DNA from: Thysanoteuthis rhombus
Lineage: Eukaryota; Mollusca; Cephalopoda; Oegopsida; Thysanoteuthidae
Assembly: GCA_963457665.1 (NCBI GenBank)
Contig: OY735237.1
Span: forward strand, 3,066,322 to 3,130,321
Direction: 5' to 3'
Length of the DNA stretch: 64,000 nucleotides
Shown here: piece by piece, positions 1-9,612 of the stretch
Numbering within the stretch: position 1 is the first letter of the stretch
Layout of the letters: every line of letters starts with the position of its first letter
Position numbers and translations under genes: made by a program
Notes under the pieces: generated by a model
What the model was told of the DNA's origin: nothing
Databases searched by the model: none
What the model saw: the letters and a program-made list of their open reading frames with translations, nothing else

Positions 1-610
1 GTTAATTCATTATAGGAACGTCAAGTCATATCTCAAATGTTTGAAAACAAATATGGCTTGATTCACTTTTCTTAGAATTGATGTTTTGTCATACAATAGA
101 ATTAAATCCTTTTTAAGTAATTTTTAACCTTTTTTTTTCTTTTTAATATAATACTTCTTTCACCTCAAATGAAATTTTCAAGGCTGTCTTAGTTCGATTA
201 GTACCGGTGAAATGATTAATTGCGGGGCAAACATTAAAATTCCAACCGTAAAATTTTGCTGACTTGAAAAGGACAATTTTGATGACTCACCGGTTACACT
301 TTGTTCCGGTGCTGAAGGAGCTATCGTATCCATTTTTTTAAAAATAAATTTAAAAAAAATATGTGAACCATAACAAGAAAATTGTAAAATTATGATACAA
401 TATATTTGATTAAACAATCGCTCTAATAAATTTATGTAATTATTAATTCTAGGTTATGTTTACTTAATTATTCATGTACAAGATAAAATGAACGATAACA
501 TTTTTTATTGTTAAAATGAATTTTGAAAGTACACTATCTTCTGGGTGTCTTTGAATTTCTTCATGCTATGAAAATTCCATAAGATATGACTTGAGCAAAT
601 TTGTATATAC

Positions 611-642
<32 letters not shown>

Positions 643-1290
643 TTTTTTTTTTTGACACAATGTAGTGTACCATAAAAATATGGGATTATTTTTTTTTTAT
701 AAATCAACCTCTCCTCTCCACTGTTTTTTTTTTTTTGAAAATACATATACTCTTCCGTACAATTCGACATCTTCGAAGTAAAATTTTACATTTTTCATTC
801 TATATTTCCTATTCTCAATTGGATTTTTTAAAAGTTGAATTTTCCAATTCAAATTGGATTTTTGTAAGTCAGATTCATCTTTAAAATCATACATTCAAAT
901 TTGACTTTTAAAAAAACATCCAACGTCTAAATTTTACATTTGAAATTGCATTTTTTTATTTTTAAAGTTTGAACAAAATTTTCTTTGAACATTAATCATG
1001 ACTCCTAAAGCTCCAAAAACAATTGTCAACCAGTTGAACATTTTGACTAATGCAGAGATCCAAGATGAAGTCTGGACTCTACACACTTTGTCAAGCTCAA
1101 TTGGTCATTGGAAAATTTAACTTGTTTGAACAATTCATAACAATAAAAATTCTCTCACTCTTCCTGTCCAATTCCCGAGTCTTCAGTGTGTTGTTGGTAT
1201 TTAGCATAATAATACTACTAATGCTAAGAGGGGAGTGCGGTCAATATACCCCCATTGGTTAAATAAAGGGTTCAGTTCGTTACTTCCCCA
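1..1290. other. AT-rich intergenic or intronic DNA
   Basis: No gene is supported here. The stretch has poly-T runs, a short TA microsatellite near 605-645 and scattered short frames. One minus-strand frame of about 50 codons (ATG near 331) has no recognisable motif. If the finger gene at 1.6-2.7 kb has upstream exons, this stretch may be part of its last intron. Confidence 0.5.
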
Positions 1291-1299
1291 CACCTACCA

Positions 1300-1380
1300 G
1301 ATGATACCTGATGAAGGCCGTAGAGTACAACAGCCGAAACGTCGTATGAAAAACAACCAAGATGAGGATGGTCCAAATAT
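1300..1380 (+). ncRNA. Hammerhead-ribozyme-like motif of a retroelement terminus (candidate)
   Basis: The core CTGATGA (1308-1314) is followed by a small hairpin and then GAAAC (1336-1340). The hairpin is GGC at 1316-1318 with GCC at 1333-1335, plus an inner GTA/TAC pair around a GAG loop. This order is that of the conserved hammerhead core. Penelope-like elements are known to carry hammerhead motifs, and a Penelope remnant lies 4 kb away. Against it, one extra A sits between CTGATGA and stem II, and stem III would be almost absent. It may therefore be a decayed copy, a form that works only as a dimer, or a coincidence. No protein-coding part of an element adjoins it. Confidence 0.3.
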
Positions 1381-1588
1381 TAATAGAAATAGAATTATAG
1401 GAAATTGAAAATGCAAGTCTCCCAGTAATATTTTGACTAATAATTGTTTCAAGAACCAGATATCAGTTTTATTCAGTGACTGGAAATGAAATGTGAGATA
1501 TGTTGAGTTCATAAAAACACAAAATGAGTTATGATTGTATTGCTGTGAATAATGTATGATTTTAGTATTTACTTTAACGATACCTCTT

Positions 1589-1679
1589 CTTTATCCACAG
1601 ATATTGCAATGAAAAATTGATGGCTATAAACTGTTATCATCAATTTGATGATGGAAATGAAGGGAGAAATCTGTTTTAA
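1589..1679 (+). other. Splice acceptor and start of the terminal zinc-finger exon (gene 1)
   Basis: A pyrimidine-rich tract ends in TTATCCACAG at 1600, and the exon starts at 1601. Reading from 1602 gives 25 codons beginning YCNEKLM, with an acidic DDGNEG patch, and ends at TAA 1677-1679. The equivalent exon at 22440 starts YYHENLM in the same phase, so this was probably coding sequence of an ancestral zinc-finger protein, joined in mid-codon to an upstream exon. The stop separates it from the fingers, which lie in another frame. A three-codon ATG frame (1609) is also shared with the second gene. Confidence 0.6.
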
Positions 1680-1689
1680 TACAAGGATT

Positions 1690-1831
1690 TACAAATATTT
1701 GTGGACATTGAGAGACTATGCATCTTCATATTTAAGAACATATTTGAAAACTCACAGTCTGGAGAAGACCCATTTTTGTGCAAAAAGTGTTGATCAGCCT
1801 ATTTAAAAAAAAATCACATTTGAGAAAGAAC
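1690..1831 (+). pseudogene. Broken finger upstream of the nine-finger array
   Basis: Finger-like remains precede the array. A THSLEKTHFC-type linker and cysteine near 1750-1780 is followed by a stop. A SHLRKNM segment then leads into the intact array after a frame change. The array was longer at its N-terminal side and has lost its original frame connection to the exon start at 1601. Confidence 0.5.
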
Positions 1832-2677
1832 ATGCAAAGACAGACGAAAGAAAGACGTTACCCTTGTGAGGTGTGTGGATCAGCATTTTCAAAAAGTTCA
1901 ACTTTGAAGAGACACTTGCAAACACACACTGGAGAGAAACCTTTCTCTTGTCAAGTGTGTGGATCAACATTTGCAAGAAGTTCTGATGTGGAGAGACACA
2001 TGCGAACACACACTGGAGAGAAACCCTATTCTTGTCAAGTGTGTGGATCTGCATTTTCACAGGGATCAGCTCTGAAGACACACTTGCAGATTCACACTGG
2101 AGAGAAACCCTACTCTTGTCAAGTGTGTGGATCTGCATTTTCACAGAGTTCAGCTTTGAAGACACATGTCCAGATTCACACTGGAGAGAAACCCTACTCT
2201 TGTCAATTATGTGGATCAGCATTTTCAAGAAATTTAGCCCTGAAGACACACATGCAGATTCACACTGGAGAGAAACCCTTTACTTGTCATGTGTGTGGAT
2301 CAGCATTTTCAAATAGTTCAAATTTGAAAAGCCACATGCGAACGCACACTGGAGAAAAGCCTTTCTTATGTCAAGTGTGTAGGAAAGCATTTTCACGAAG
2401 ATCAGATATGAAGAGACACCTGCGAATACACACAGGAGAGAAACCCTTTCCTTGTCAAGTGTGCGGATCTGCATTTTCACAAAGTTCAGCTTTGAAGTCA
2501 CACATGCAGATTCACATCGAAGGTAAACCATTCTCTTGTGAAGTGTGTGGATCATCATTTTCACGGTGCTCAACTTTGAAGAGACACATGCAAACACACA
2601 ATGAAGAAAAACAAATTTTTCAAAGTCAAGCCCAAGACACTGATGGTAAACCTTGTTCTCTTAAAGAGTTTTGTTGA
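1832..2677 (+). CDS. C2H2 zinc-finger protein, nine fingers
   Basis: This frame encodes 281 residues from the first ATG; the open frame extends upstream to 1778 only through a GTG. Nine consecutive fingers fit C-x2-C-x12-H-x3-H at a strict 28-residue period. They are joined by TGEKP linkers, except before finger 9 (IEGKP). Finger scaffolds read YSCQVCGSAFS, while helix positions -1,2,3,6 vary: KSTR, RSDR, QSAT, QSAT, RLAT, NSNS, RSDR, QSAS, RSTR. Proteins of this class are nuclear sequence-specific DNA-binding factors. No KRAB, ZAD, SCAN or BTB domain is visible. The start Met falls inside a broken finger whose two zinc His have become Asn and Gln, so the true N-terminus may come from an upstream exon or the locus may be decaying. 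AATAAA at 2709-2714 is a plausible polyadenylation signal. Confidence 0.8.
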   Translation: MQRQTKERRYPCEVCGSAFSKSSTLKRHLQTHTGEKPFSCQVCGSTFARSSDVERHMRTHTGEKPYSCQVCGSAFSQGSALKTHLQIHTGEKPYSCQVCGSAFSQSSALKTHVQIHTGEKPYSCQLCGSAFSRNLALKTHMQIHTGEKPFTCHVCGSAFSNSSNLKSHMRTHTGEKPFLCQVCRKAFSRRSDMKRHLRIHTGEKPFPCQVCGSAFSQSSALKSHMQIHIEGKPFSCEVCGSSFSRCSTLKRHMQTHNEEKQIFQSQAQDTDGKPCSLKEFC

Positions 2678-2714
2678 TTATTTTAACTCATTTCATGTTA
2701 TAGTACACAATAAA

Positions 2715-2910
2715 AAACAGCCTTAATCGTGTCAAGTATGTGAATTAGCATTTTCAGAGGACTCAAATCTAAATATTCACTTGCTAATTCACTGTAAAGT
2801 AAGATTTTGAAAACAAAACATGGAATCACACTCTGAAAAGAGGAACATTATTTCTGTGGATGTGTGGATCTACTTCACACACATGGAAAAAACATTTTAC
2901 AAGAAATTTA
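2715..2910 (+). pseudogene. Relic finger downstream of the nine-finger array
   Basis: In a different frame from the coding region, 2715-2810 still reads CQVCELAFSEDSNLNIH, with both Cys and the first His of a finger, after an in-frame TAA. A second, more degraded GST-like finger trace follows near 2860-2890. These show that the array once ran further 3' and was shortened by a frameshift or stop. Confidence 0.55.
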
Positions 2911-2919
2911 TCTTGGGAT

Positions 2920-4240
2920 ATTTATTTCTTTGTCTTTCTTCCAATAAAGACAAAATATGCCATGTAATGTGGGAAAAACTGTTTTTGATTATGTATATTT
3001 TCCTTCACTATTATCTTTATCGTTTATTATTCATGTTTTCTTGCACTAGTCTGTTCTTTTGCAATGAGGTAAAACTTGGTTAAATATCTTACCAAGAACT
3101 GTAAAATATTCTTATGTCTTCTGAAACTTCTTTAATCATCACTCAGAATTTCACTGATCATTTTGTGAATTTTGCTTAGGTTTCCATTGGATTTTGAAGA
3201 TGAAAGCCTGTCTTTTCTTTTGATATCTTCACCTGAAGTTCTGCCTTTTTGAAAGTGTTCAAACAACCCAAAACGTATAATATCATAAGTTGCTTTGCAT
3301 GCAGTCTGAGATTAAAACCAACACAACATGTCAAATTAATATTCACTTAGGTGAATAGAAGTGACACGAACAGCGAGTCACATGTATTGTTATATTTACT
3401 GATCCCTCATCATTGGATATGTTTTTAGGTAACCCATGTAAGTGACTCATATTTCAATAAATTAGATGTGTAGTATAAAACAACATTCATGTGCAATACA
3501 TTATGATAATACTGTATATAGAATAATAAACCAAATGTATGACATAAGGTATATATTTAAAACACACATAGCTGAAAGGGAGGTGGTGTTTGATCAACAC
3601 TGCTGGGGTGCCATGTTAATATAACAGTTTTATTTTTGCAATATCTGAAACAGTTATATGGTAAACAACTGTTGATCCCAACAAGAGACAATTTACACCA
3701 TGATTTACCATAATAAGTGTATATGAAGCAGGAAAGATACTGAAGAACATTACATCAGATATCGGGGAAATTAGTGACTGAAATGATACAAAAAAGATAA
3801 TTAGAAAAGATTTTTTAATGTATAAAACTATACTGCTTTCAAGACTATATTTATGTATATATAGCATAACCTGCGTCTGATGGACATTGTATGCTTCTGG
3901 TTTTATCATTAGTTTTGCCGTGTTGTATTGATATTATTTCTGCTCTGCATTTGGATTTGTTAAAAAAAAAACAGTGCCATTCTATTGTGTTAGCAATCAA
4001 TGCTGCTTTGAATCATTTGTGTTGTTTTGTTGGGCATGTGTTTTATCATCTTGGTTTGATTTAGATCAAAGGTGTAATCTATGATGTACTAAGGCATTTT
4101 TGTGGTCTTTCTTTGTAAGTGCACTCTGGTATTTGTATTTGCTTTCCTCTAGGTTTCCTAAGGTCTCTCTGTTATATATGAACTCAGTGGAAAAACTCTT
4201 GATTTGGACAATTTCCTCTGTGCACTCAGCAGCTAATTGA
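2920..4240. other. Intergenic DNA, no gene seen
   Basis: Both strands are stop-rich, and the longest frames have no motif. AATAAA near 2943 could be a distal polyadenylation signal of the finger gene. Confidence 0.5.
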
Positions 4241-4490
4241 ATACACTCTCAACTGTGTGATTATGATGGGGCTATCCCTTCAGTGGACTTGCATCCTGCT
4301 AAAAGGGGTGATCATAAAAACTTGTAGGTATAAAGTCCTGGTCTCAAACTGACTTGAGATGTGCATGGATCACTACGCTGATGTATGCAACAGGAAGTGG
4401 GACTTAGTCACCGGCCAACATACTCCATCTGTCTCATGAAAGATGTGTCACTTATGTTATACCTGGTCTCTGCTATATACCTACCTTAGG
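4240..4490. repeat. Possible dispersed non-coding repeat
   Basis: This block is less AT-rich than its surroundings and has a sharp compositional edge, as inserted repeats do. I saw no second copy in the window and no terminal repeats, so the call rests on composition only. Confidence 0.25.
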
Positions 4491-4549
4491 GATTGTGCTG
4501 TGTAGTGGTTTCCTATCTATGTTTCAGATAATTTTTGACGTTCTTTTTA

Positions 4550-4578
4550 CAATATATATATATATATATATATATAAA
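4550..4578. repeat. (TA)n microsatellite
   Basis: An uninterrupted TA dinucleotide run in otherwise unremarkable intergenic DNA (4500-5480). The short peptides predicted through it are artefacts of the repeat. Confidence 0.9.
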
Positions 4579-5196
4579 TAAGTATGAGATTCTTTTCTGA
4601 GCTCTGGTGTTGAGCTTGTTAGAGAGATGTGTCTACTTATGTAATTGTTACTTGTTTTAGTATTGTCCATTCTGGAAGAGGAGAAAGAAAAAAATGTATG
4701 GACTTCCAATACCCTTACTCATTCCAACACTATAGTAGCAGAGAGTCTTGAAAAATCCACCTTACCAAAGAAACACCACATTAGTGACACTCAATTTAAC
4801 TGATTTTATGAAACATTTCATAAATGATCAACTTTCTGTTTACGTAAACTTTGATAACAAGGGTAGGATTTACTAAATAAATCTGTACATTCATATTAAT
4901 GACAGCAAATTGTAGCAGTTGCGAGGGAAAATAGAACAATAGTAATCACAATTGTTAAAAAAAACGATAAACGAAACTTTTTGTGGTTTGGAAAAGAATA
5001 TATTTCCATTTCTTTTGTTCTACATAAATTGCATGAAAATCCAGATAATTTTAGATAAAATTGCATCCCCATGACTCCCCCCCTGACTGGTTATTTGCAG
5101 ACCAGTGGTGGTTTGTGACTTTAGGTTGGGGGGTGTTGCTTCAAGAATTCAAAAAATTGTTCTCATATTGTATTACACACAATAAGAAATACAGTC

Positions 5197-5199
<3 letters not shown>

Positions 5200-5253
<54 letters not shown>
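5200..5253. repeat. (TA)n microsatellite
   Basis: About 26 TA units. The poly-Ile/Tyr tail of the + strand frame that crosses it is a repeat translation, not a protein. Confidence 0.95.
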
Positions 5254-5256
<3 letters not shown>

Positions 5257-5482
5257 AAAATACTAAAAGTGTGGTAAAATTATTTTTTGATAGACATTAA
5301 TTCATCTGAAATTTAACTTTTAATGAAACAGAATGTACAATCCTTTATGAACCATTGATGAATAACTACTCTACTAGGGGTATCGAGCACTTTCCTGCAT
5401 TGAGATCTACTTAATACATATTCTCACACCTGTTGGATATTTTATCATTGTTGTCCTGTACCAACCCTTAGACATCGGCCAG

Positions 5483-5844
5483 ATGGAGCACTTTTCAGAT
5501 CTTCGTTGCTACCATGCTGATAATATGGATAATTTTACCATCGACCACAATTTAAAGAATATTCCAATCCCATTGAAATATAAATATATATTGAAGCCAA
5601 TGGAAAAAATTGAGGATATGATTGCTTGAATCAGATGGAAAACATGGATTTCAGAAATTATGATAGGGAAAATATTGGTTTCAAAGCGCAAAAGACCCTA
5701 CCAAATGGTAACCTACTCGAAAAATTCGGAAATGAACATCATGATATAATGAATAGAATAGAATAGAGAAATAACAAAAAGAAAACGTAAAGAAATTAAA
5801 GATCTAGAGAAATAGTGAAAGCAGATAAGACAACTAATATTTAT
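5483..5844 (+). mobile_element. Penelope-like element, N-terminal part of the RT gene (broken)
   Basis: Read with frame changes, this stretch keeps the order of motifs that I associate with Penelope-like reverse transcriptases. These are NLKNIPIP (5540s), an IRWKT block after an in-frame TGA at 5627-5629, a GFKAQKT-LLEKFGNE block one frame over (5668-5730), and finally KADKTTNIY ending at 5844. The reading frame then stops because an LTR-type sequence is inserted; the gene resumes at 6911. These elements copy themselves by reverse transcription. This copy is dead, with stops, frameshifts and the insertion. Confidence 0.7.
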
Positions 5845-6828
5845 ATATTGAGAGAGGGAGAGATTGTTGTTCTTATATAGTTATTGTTGAAAAATGGGTG
5901 CCCACTGAGTTTGTGGGACCACGTGGGCGTCAGTGGAAAGGCTGAAGAAGGAAGGGAGATGCATAGAGAAAGTGTGTACCTAGTATGACGTGAACGCAGA
6001 AATGAAACAAAGTAAAACGGACTTATGCGAGTATTCAGATGGGCAAATAAAATGTACATTCAATGGATGAACATTAATGACGATACAAGACTGAGATGAA
6101 AATACATGTGAAACAACAGATACAATTGTGTTAAGAGGAGAAAAGACGGGAGATAGTTTCTCAGTGAAAGGTGGGAGCTTTGTTGCCATGATAGTGCAGT
6201 CGTTGGAGTCGAAGCAGAGGTGCCTGAACGGCTTTGAATCCATAAGGCTTTGGGCATACCAAGGTGTGGATATAAAGACAGGGTTTAGTGTGTATGCCCA
6301 ATTGCCAAGTCGCGTGTGAGCAACTTTGGGGCCATTCTCTGACGCTGATAGACACACGACGGACAGACTTTGCAAGACAAGAACACATGGGGTTTAGTCT
6401 ATATGCACTTCCCGAAATAAGGCGGATTAGAAGACAGATCATTGTGACTATTGGGTAATGAATAGCTTTGCCATTTCATTCATGAGAGTTAGAGGTGTAT
6501 ACGTGTTTGGAGCTAGTGGTGAGTAGCTATGTGTATGAGATGCCTCGAAAACGGCGAAGTGAAATGGGCAAAGTTAGTACAGAGATGGATCACAGTAGAG
6601 AAATGGTGAAGTGTGGATCGACCAGGAGGCTAGTGAAATGATACCGATCTCAGAGAAGAGGAAAGAGAGGGTAACCGATTAGAATTTCCGAGGCAATTGA
6701 GCGGTTGAACACGCGTGTTCAGGGTTTTTACAGGGAGTCGTGGTAGGAAGTGACGTTTTTGATATGTAGCTAAAAAAAGTGGGGGTTTCATGTTCAATTC
6801 TCAACTAAAATTATTGTGGTGCTACTCA
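5845..6828 (-). mobile_element. LTR-like element, copy 1, inserted in the Penelope remnant
   Basis: About 1 kb with close relatives at 7585-7935, 8733-9612 and 37195-38035. Read on the minus strand it starts near GTAGCACCAC, as copy 4 starts TGTAGCGCCCC. It then has a conserved GTCACTTCC block, a degenerate TATA position (TGTAAAA), a palindromic GAACACGCGTGTTC, and a CT-rich tract at the far end. It has no coding capacity. The interrupted Penelope codons flank it directly, so it entered after that element. I interpret it as a solo LTR of a Gypsy-type element. It still holds many CpGs. Confidence 0.6.
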
Positions 6829-6846
6829 CACACACACGCACACACG

Positions 6847-6913
<67 letters not shown>
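6829..6913. repeat. (CA)n-(TA)n compound microsatellite at an insertion edge
   Basis: A CA run (about 6830-6865) passes straight into a TA run that ends where the Penelope reading frame resumes (TAT at 6911, then AAG). On the other side of the insert the host flank is also TATATA (5842-5847). The repeat therefore sits on the right junction and was probably seeded by the LTR terminus and its target-site duplication. Confidence 0.8.
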
Positions 6914-6916
<3 letters not shown>

Positions 6917-7340
6917 CTGAAACCAGAGGAGCATAACAGTATTCTAGCGAAAAGCATCACGTGTATTTACAAAACAGATTACACTGTAAACATTGAAATA
7001 ATCATTAATGCAGAAGTTAAGGAAATAACTGAAAAATTACAAATAAGCAACAGAGTTTCTCAATTGCAAAGAAAAAATACTTATGTGTCCTCGAGGGCCA
7101 TAAAGAAGATTTTCTCAATAAACTGATGGCTAGGCTGATCGATGTGACTAAATCTGAAATTGAAAAGATTAACAAAAAAATTTTGGAAAAAATTGATATA
7201 AAAATATGGATTCAATAATTGTATCAACACACCCGAAGTCATAAACTGGTTTTGGAAAATAGAAGGTAAGAACACGGCAGTGTTCATACAATTGCATAAT
7301 GCAGATTTTATTCTCTTACAACGTAAGGAACATGAGGTGC
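6911..7340 (+). mobile_element. Penelope-like element, RT gene continued (broken)
   Basis: The frame resumes with KLKPEEHNSILAKSI directly after the inserted LTR. It continues through EVKEITEKL, a frameshift near 7080, then GHKEDFLNKLMARLIDVTKS (typically DHKxNFxNxPxxRLINPxKS in the family). INTPEVINWF and FIQLHNADF follow near 7215-7310. The last corresponds to the palm motif FIQxDIxDFYPS, so catalytic positions are lost. Similarity fades beyond 7340. Family assignment rests on several motifs in the right order and spacing. Confidence 0.7.
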
Positions 7341-7584
7341 AGTGAAATTGCTACACAAGGATAAAGGTGGAGAGGACAGGCTCATAACTGCTAAACACAG
7401 TCGAGGATTTGGGCCAGGGTCTTGTCAAACTGCTTTCAGACTGTGTTGGATAGTCTTATTGGCCCTCAACGGATTTGTTCTGCGGATGAGAGGGCTGTCC
7501 AAGATGACCTGCATGAGGTATGCATGATCATTGAGTTAACGGAGCTGTGCTGATCAATTTAGATCTCTCTCTCTCTCTCTCCTT
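7341..7584. other. Unassigned segment ending in a CT tract
   Basis: More CpG-rich than the window average. It may be the eroded remainder of the Penelope gene or part of the adjacent LTR fragment. It ends in (CT)n at about 7566-7582. No gene seen. Confidence 0.35.
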
Positions 7585-7935
7585 CTCCCTAACATTAGTA
7601 TCATTTCGTCGGCTCCCCACTCCGAACTTCACCGTTTTTCTACCACGACCAGTCACTGTACTGAGTGTTTCCATTTTTGTTCATTGATGTTGAGGCATCT
7701 CGTATACGCAGAGCTAATTAACCATGTCCTTACCACAAACTCGAAATACGTATACACCTCGATCTCTCGTGAATGACATTGCCACGCCTTCACTACACAA
7801 GTCATGATAATCTGTCTTCTAATCCTCCTCGTTCTGGGAAGCGCGCATGAACAAAACCTTATCTGTTTTCCGTGTCTTACATAGTCTGCCCGTCGTGCGT
7901 CTTCCAGCGTTGTTCAACATCTTCAGTGACGTCGG
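7585..7935 (+). mobile_element. LTR-like element, partial copy 3
   Basis: It aligns with the reverse complement of copy 1 over the distal two thirds of its promoter side. Shared anchors in order are GTATCATTTC, ACTTCACCRTTTYTC, GAGGCATCTCRTA, CGTATACACCTC, ATCTGTCTTCTAATCC and GTCTGYCCGTCGTG. Both outer ends are missing. It lies in the same orientation as copy 4 and opposite to copy 1. Confidence 0.65.
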
Positions 7936-8732
7936 CTTGGGATGCTAACAACATGGAGGCAAAATCCAATGTCTACTACAACAACTTCCCGCCACACACA
8001 AGCAACAGCCATTTACTATTACCCGTACAGAATTTAGGAACGATCCTGATAACTATATAGGAACCATCAATCTAATACTTGCATAGTCAATTATTCAATT
8101 TCTAACCAGGTAGAATCAACCACCCGATAACAGCGGGCTCGTTTTGCAACTAACTTTGGTTTTACAGCAACATTCAAAAAGTCAGAAATAAGTATTGTAG
8201 TAATTTTGTGTAATTATCAAGAAGAATGATTATAGAAAGTTTTAGTGTGGATTTCATTTCCGTAAACAATATGAACTCGAATAGATTTGTCTATTAAAGG
8301 GTAACATTCTTTAAAAGTGCGTCGTGTGAGTGTGCATTCATTAAAATAGCCTAGTCAGAACGCACAGATTTTAAAATATTTATCACGAATTTTAGATTCA
8401 TAAGTCGGTATTTATTCATTATTTCTAAATGGGTATTTGTTTTTATTCAAATTTATGACCATTTTTTATTAACACATGTTAAAGAACACAGCAGACTTTA
8501 ATTTGCTATACAAGACAACCGTCTTGGTCAGTTTTTTTGTTGTTGTTATGATCCAGAAGAGTTCGTATCTTTACCTATCAATATTCCTTCATGGTTATAA
8601 GAATGTATAATTAATGCTTTTAAATTGTCTCTCGTCATCAGAAATTCACATGTAATTTGCAACAATTACGATCAGATCTCTGATTTGACTGCAATCGGCC
8701 AAAAAACATTATGTCAGCGTGTTTAATATTCT
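7936..8732. other. Intergenic DNA between LTR copies
   Basis: No coding region or repeat copy recognised. Short frames only. Confidence 0.45.
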
Positions 8733-9612
8733 GTAGCGCCCCAATTCTTTAGGCATTAAATACGAAACTCTTCTTTTAGCTAGATATAGAAAAAATGTCA
8801 CTTCTTCTAACGACCCCTATAAAACCCCTGGACGCACACGATCCGATGCTCATTGGCGCCACGACCCCGAGCCGGTCAAGCCTCTGGTCACCGATATCGA
8901 GCCTCACACATACGCACAATGACACATCTACGCCACCGTGTTTTCATCACGTGCTACAAACGCGTATCACCTCTCAATCTCGGGAATAAAATGGCAAAGC
9001 CTTTTTTACTATCCGATAGATACGATGATCTTTCCTAAACTTATTTCGGGAAACACGCATAGATAAGACTCTATGTTCTCTGTCTCCCATGGTCTGTCCG
9101 TCGAGAGTCTAACAGCGTCAGAGAATAGCCCTCAAGTTGACTCACTTATTTGGCTGTAAGGCTCGCACACTGAACCCCAAGTTAACTCACTTACTTGGCT
9201 TGCACACTGAACCCAGATTCCACGTATAATCTTGAAGCAGTCTAACCATACGGAATCCTAGCAGTTCAGACAAACTCCGCTCCCACACCAACGCTAGTAC
9301 TATCAAGACGAGAAAGCTCCCACCTTTCACCATCACTTCTTCTTCTCTTCTCATTACTTCTCTCGATCGATCGTATTTATGTTATCCTTACATTTACTTC
9401 ATCTTCATCCTTCATTCGTGTATGTGTTCTTTCCACTTTGTTCCAACGCGCATTCTATTCTCTTTGTACAACATCCTTTCTTCCAACACATCTACAGGGC
9501 CGCACGCGCGCTACAATCACCTACGAGGGAGACAAAAGTTCTCTCTCTCTCTCTCATCTACATTAATCACTCTATTCGTTACTTACGAAATAAAGAATAC
9601 AAATGATCATCA
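8733..9612 (+). mobile_element. LTR-like element, most complete copy (copy 4)
   Basis: It begins TGTAGCGCCCC, the kind of 5' end usual for Gypsy-type LTRs. ATGTCACTTC is at about 8796, a TATA box (TATAAAA) at 8818-8824, a CT tract at about 9540-9555, and AATAAA at 9589-9594. That is the expected U3-R order for an LTR promoter and polyadenylation site. It is rich in CpG, including a cluster at 8825-8900. It contains a tandem duplication of about 45 bp (9132-9222). No internal element or partner LTR in the same orientation is seen, so it is probably a solo LTR. Confidence 0.65.
8818..8824 (+). promoter_or_regulatory. TATA box of the LTR
   Basis: TATAAAA lies about 20 bases downstream of the conserved GTCACTTC block. 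The old copy at 37195-38035 keeps TATAAAA (minus strand, 37908-37914) at the equivalent place, while copy 1 has TGTAAAA. Conservation between diverged copies supports a real core promoter. Confidence 0.55.

Noticed and set aside
1778-1831. Extension of the nine-finger frame upstream to 1778
   Set aside because: The frame begins with GTG, not ATG, and passes through a degraded finger; the first ATG is at 1832.
1803-2597. Long minus-strand frames over the finger arrays (also 23171-23920)
   Set aside because: They are antisense shadows of the repeated finger codons, with periodic peptides such as HTLDKRRVSLQC.
9541-9555. CRISPR or other regular array at the CT, CA and TA tracts
   Set aside because: They are plain microsatellites; no spacer structure exists in this eukaryotic DNA.
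5845-9612. Complete LTR retrotransposon bounded by copies 1 and 4
   Set aside because: The two LTRs are in opposite orientation and the DNA between holds Penelope sequence, not gag-pol.
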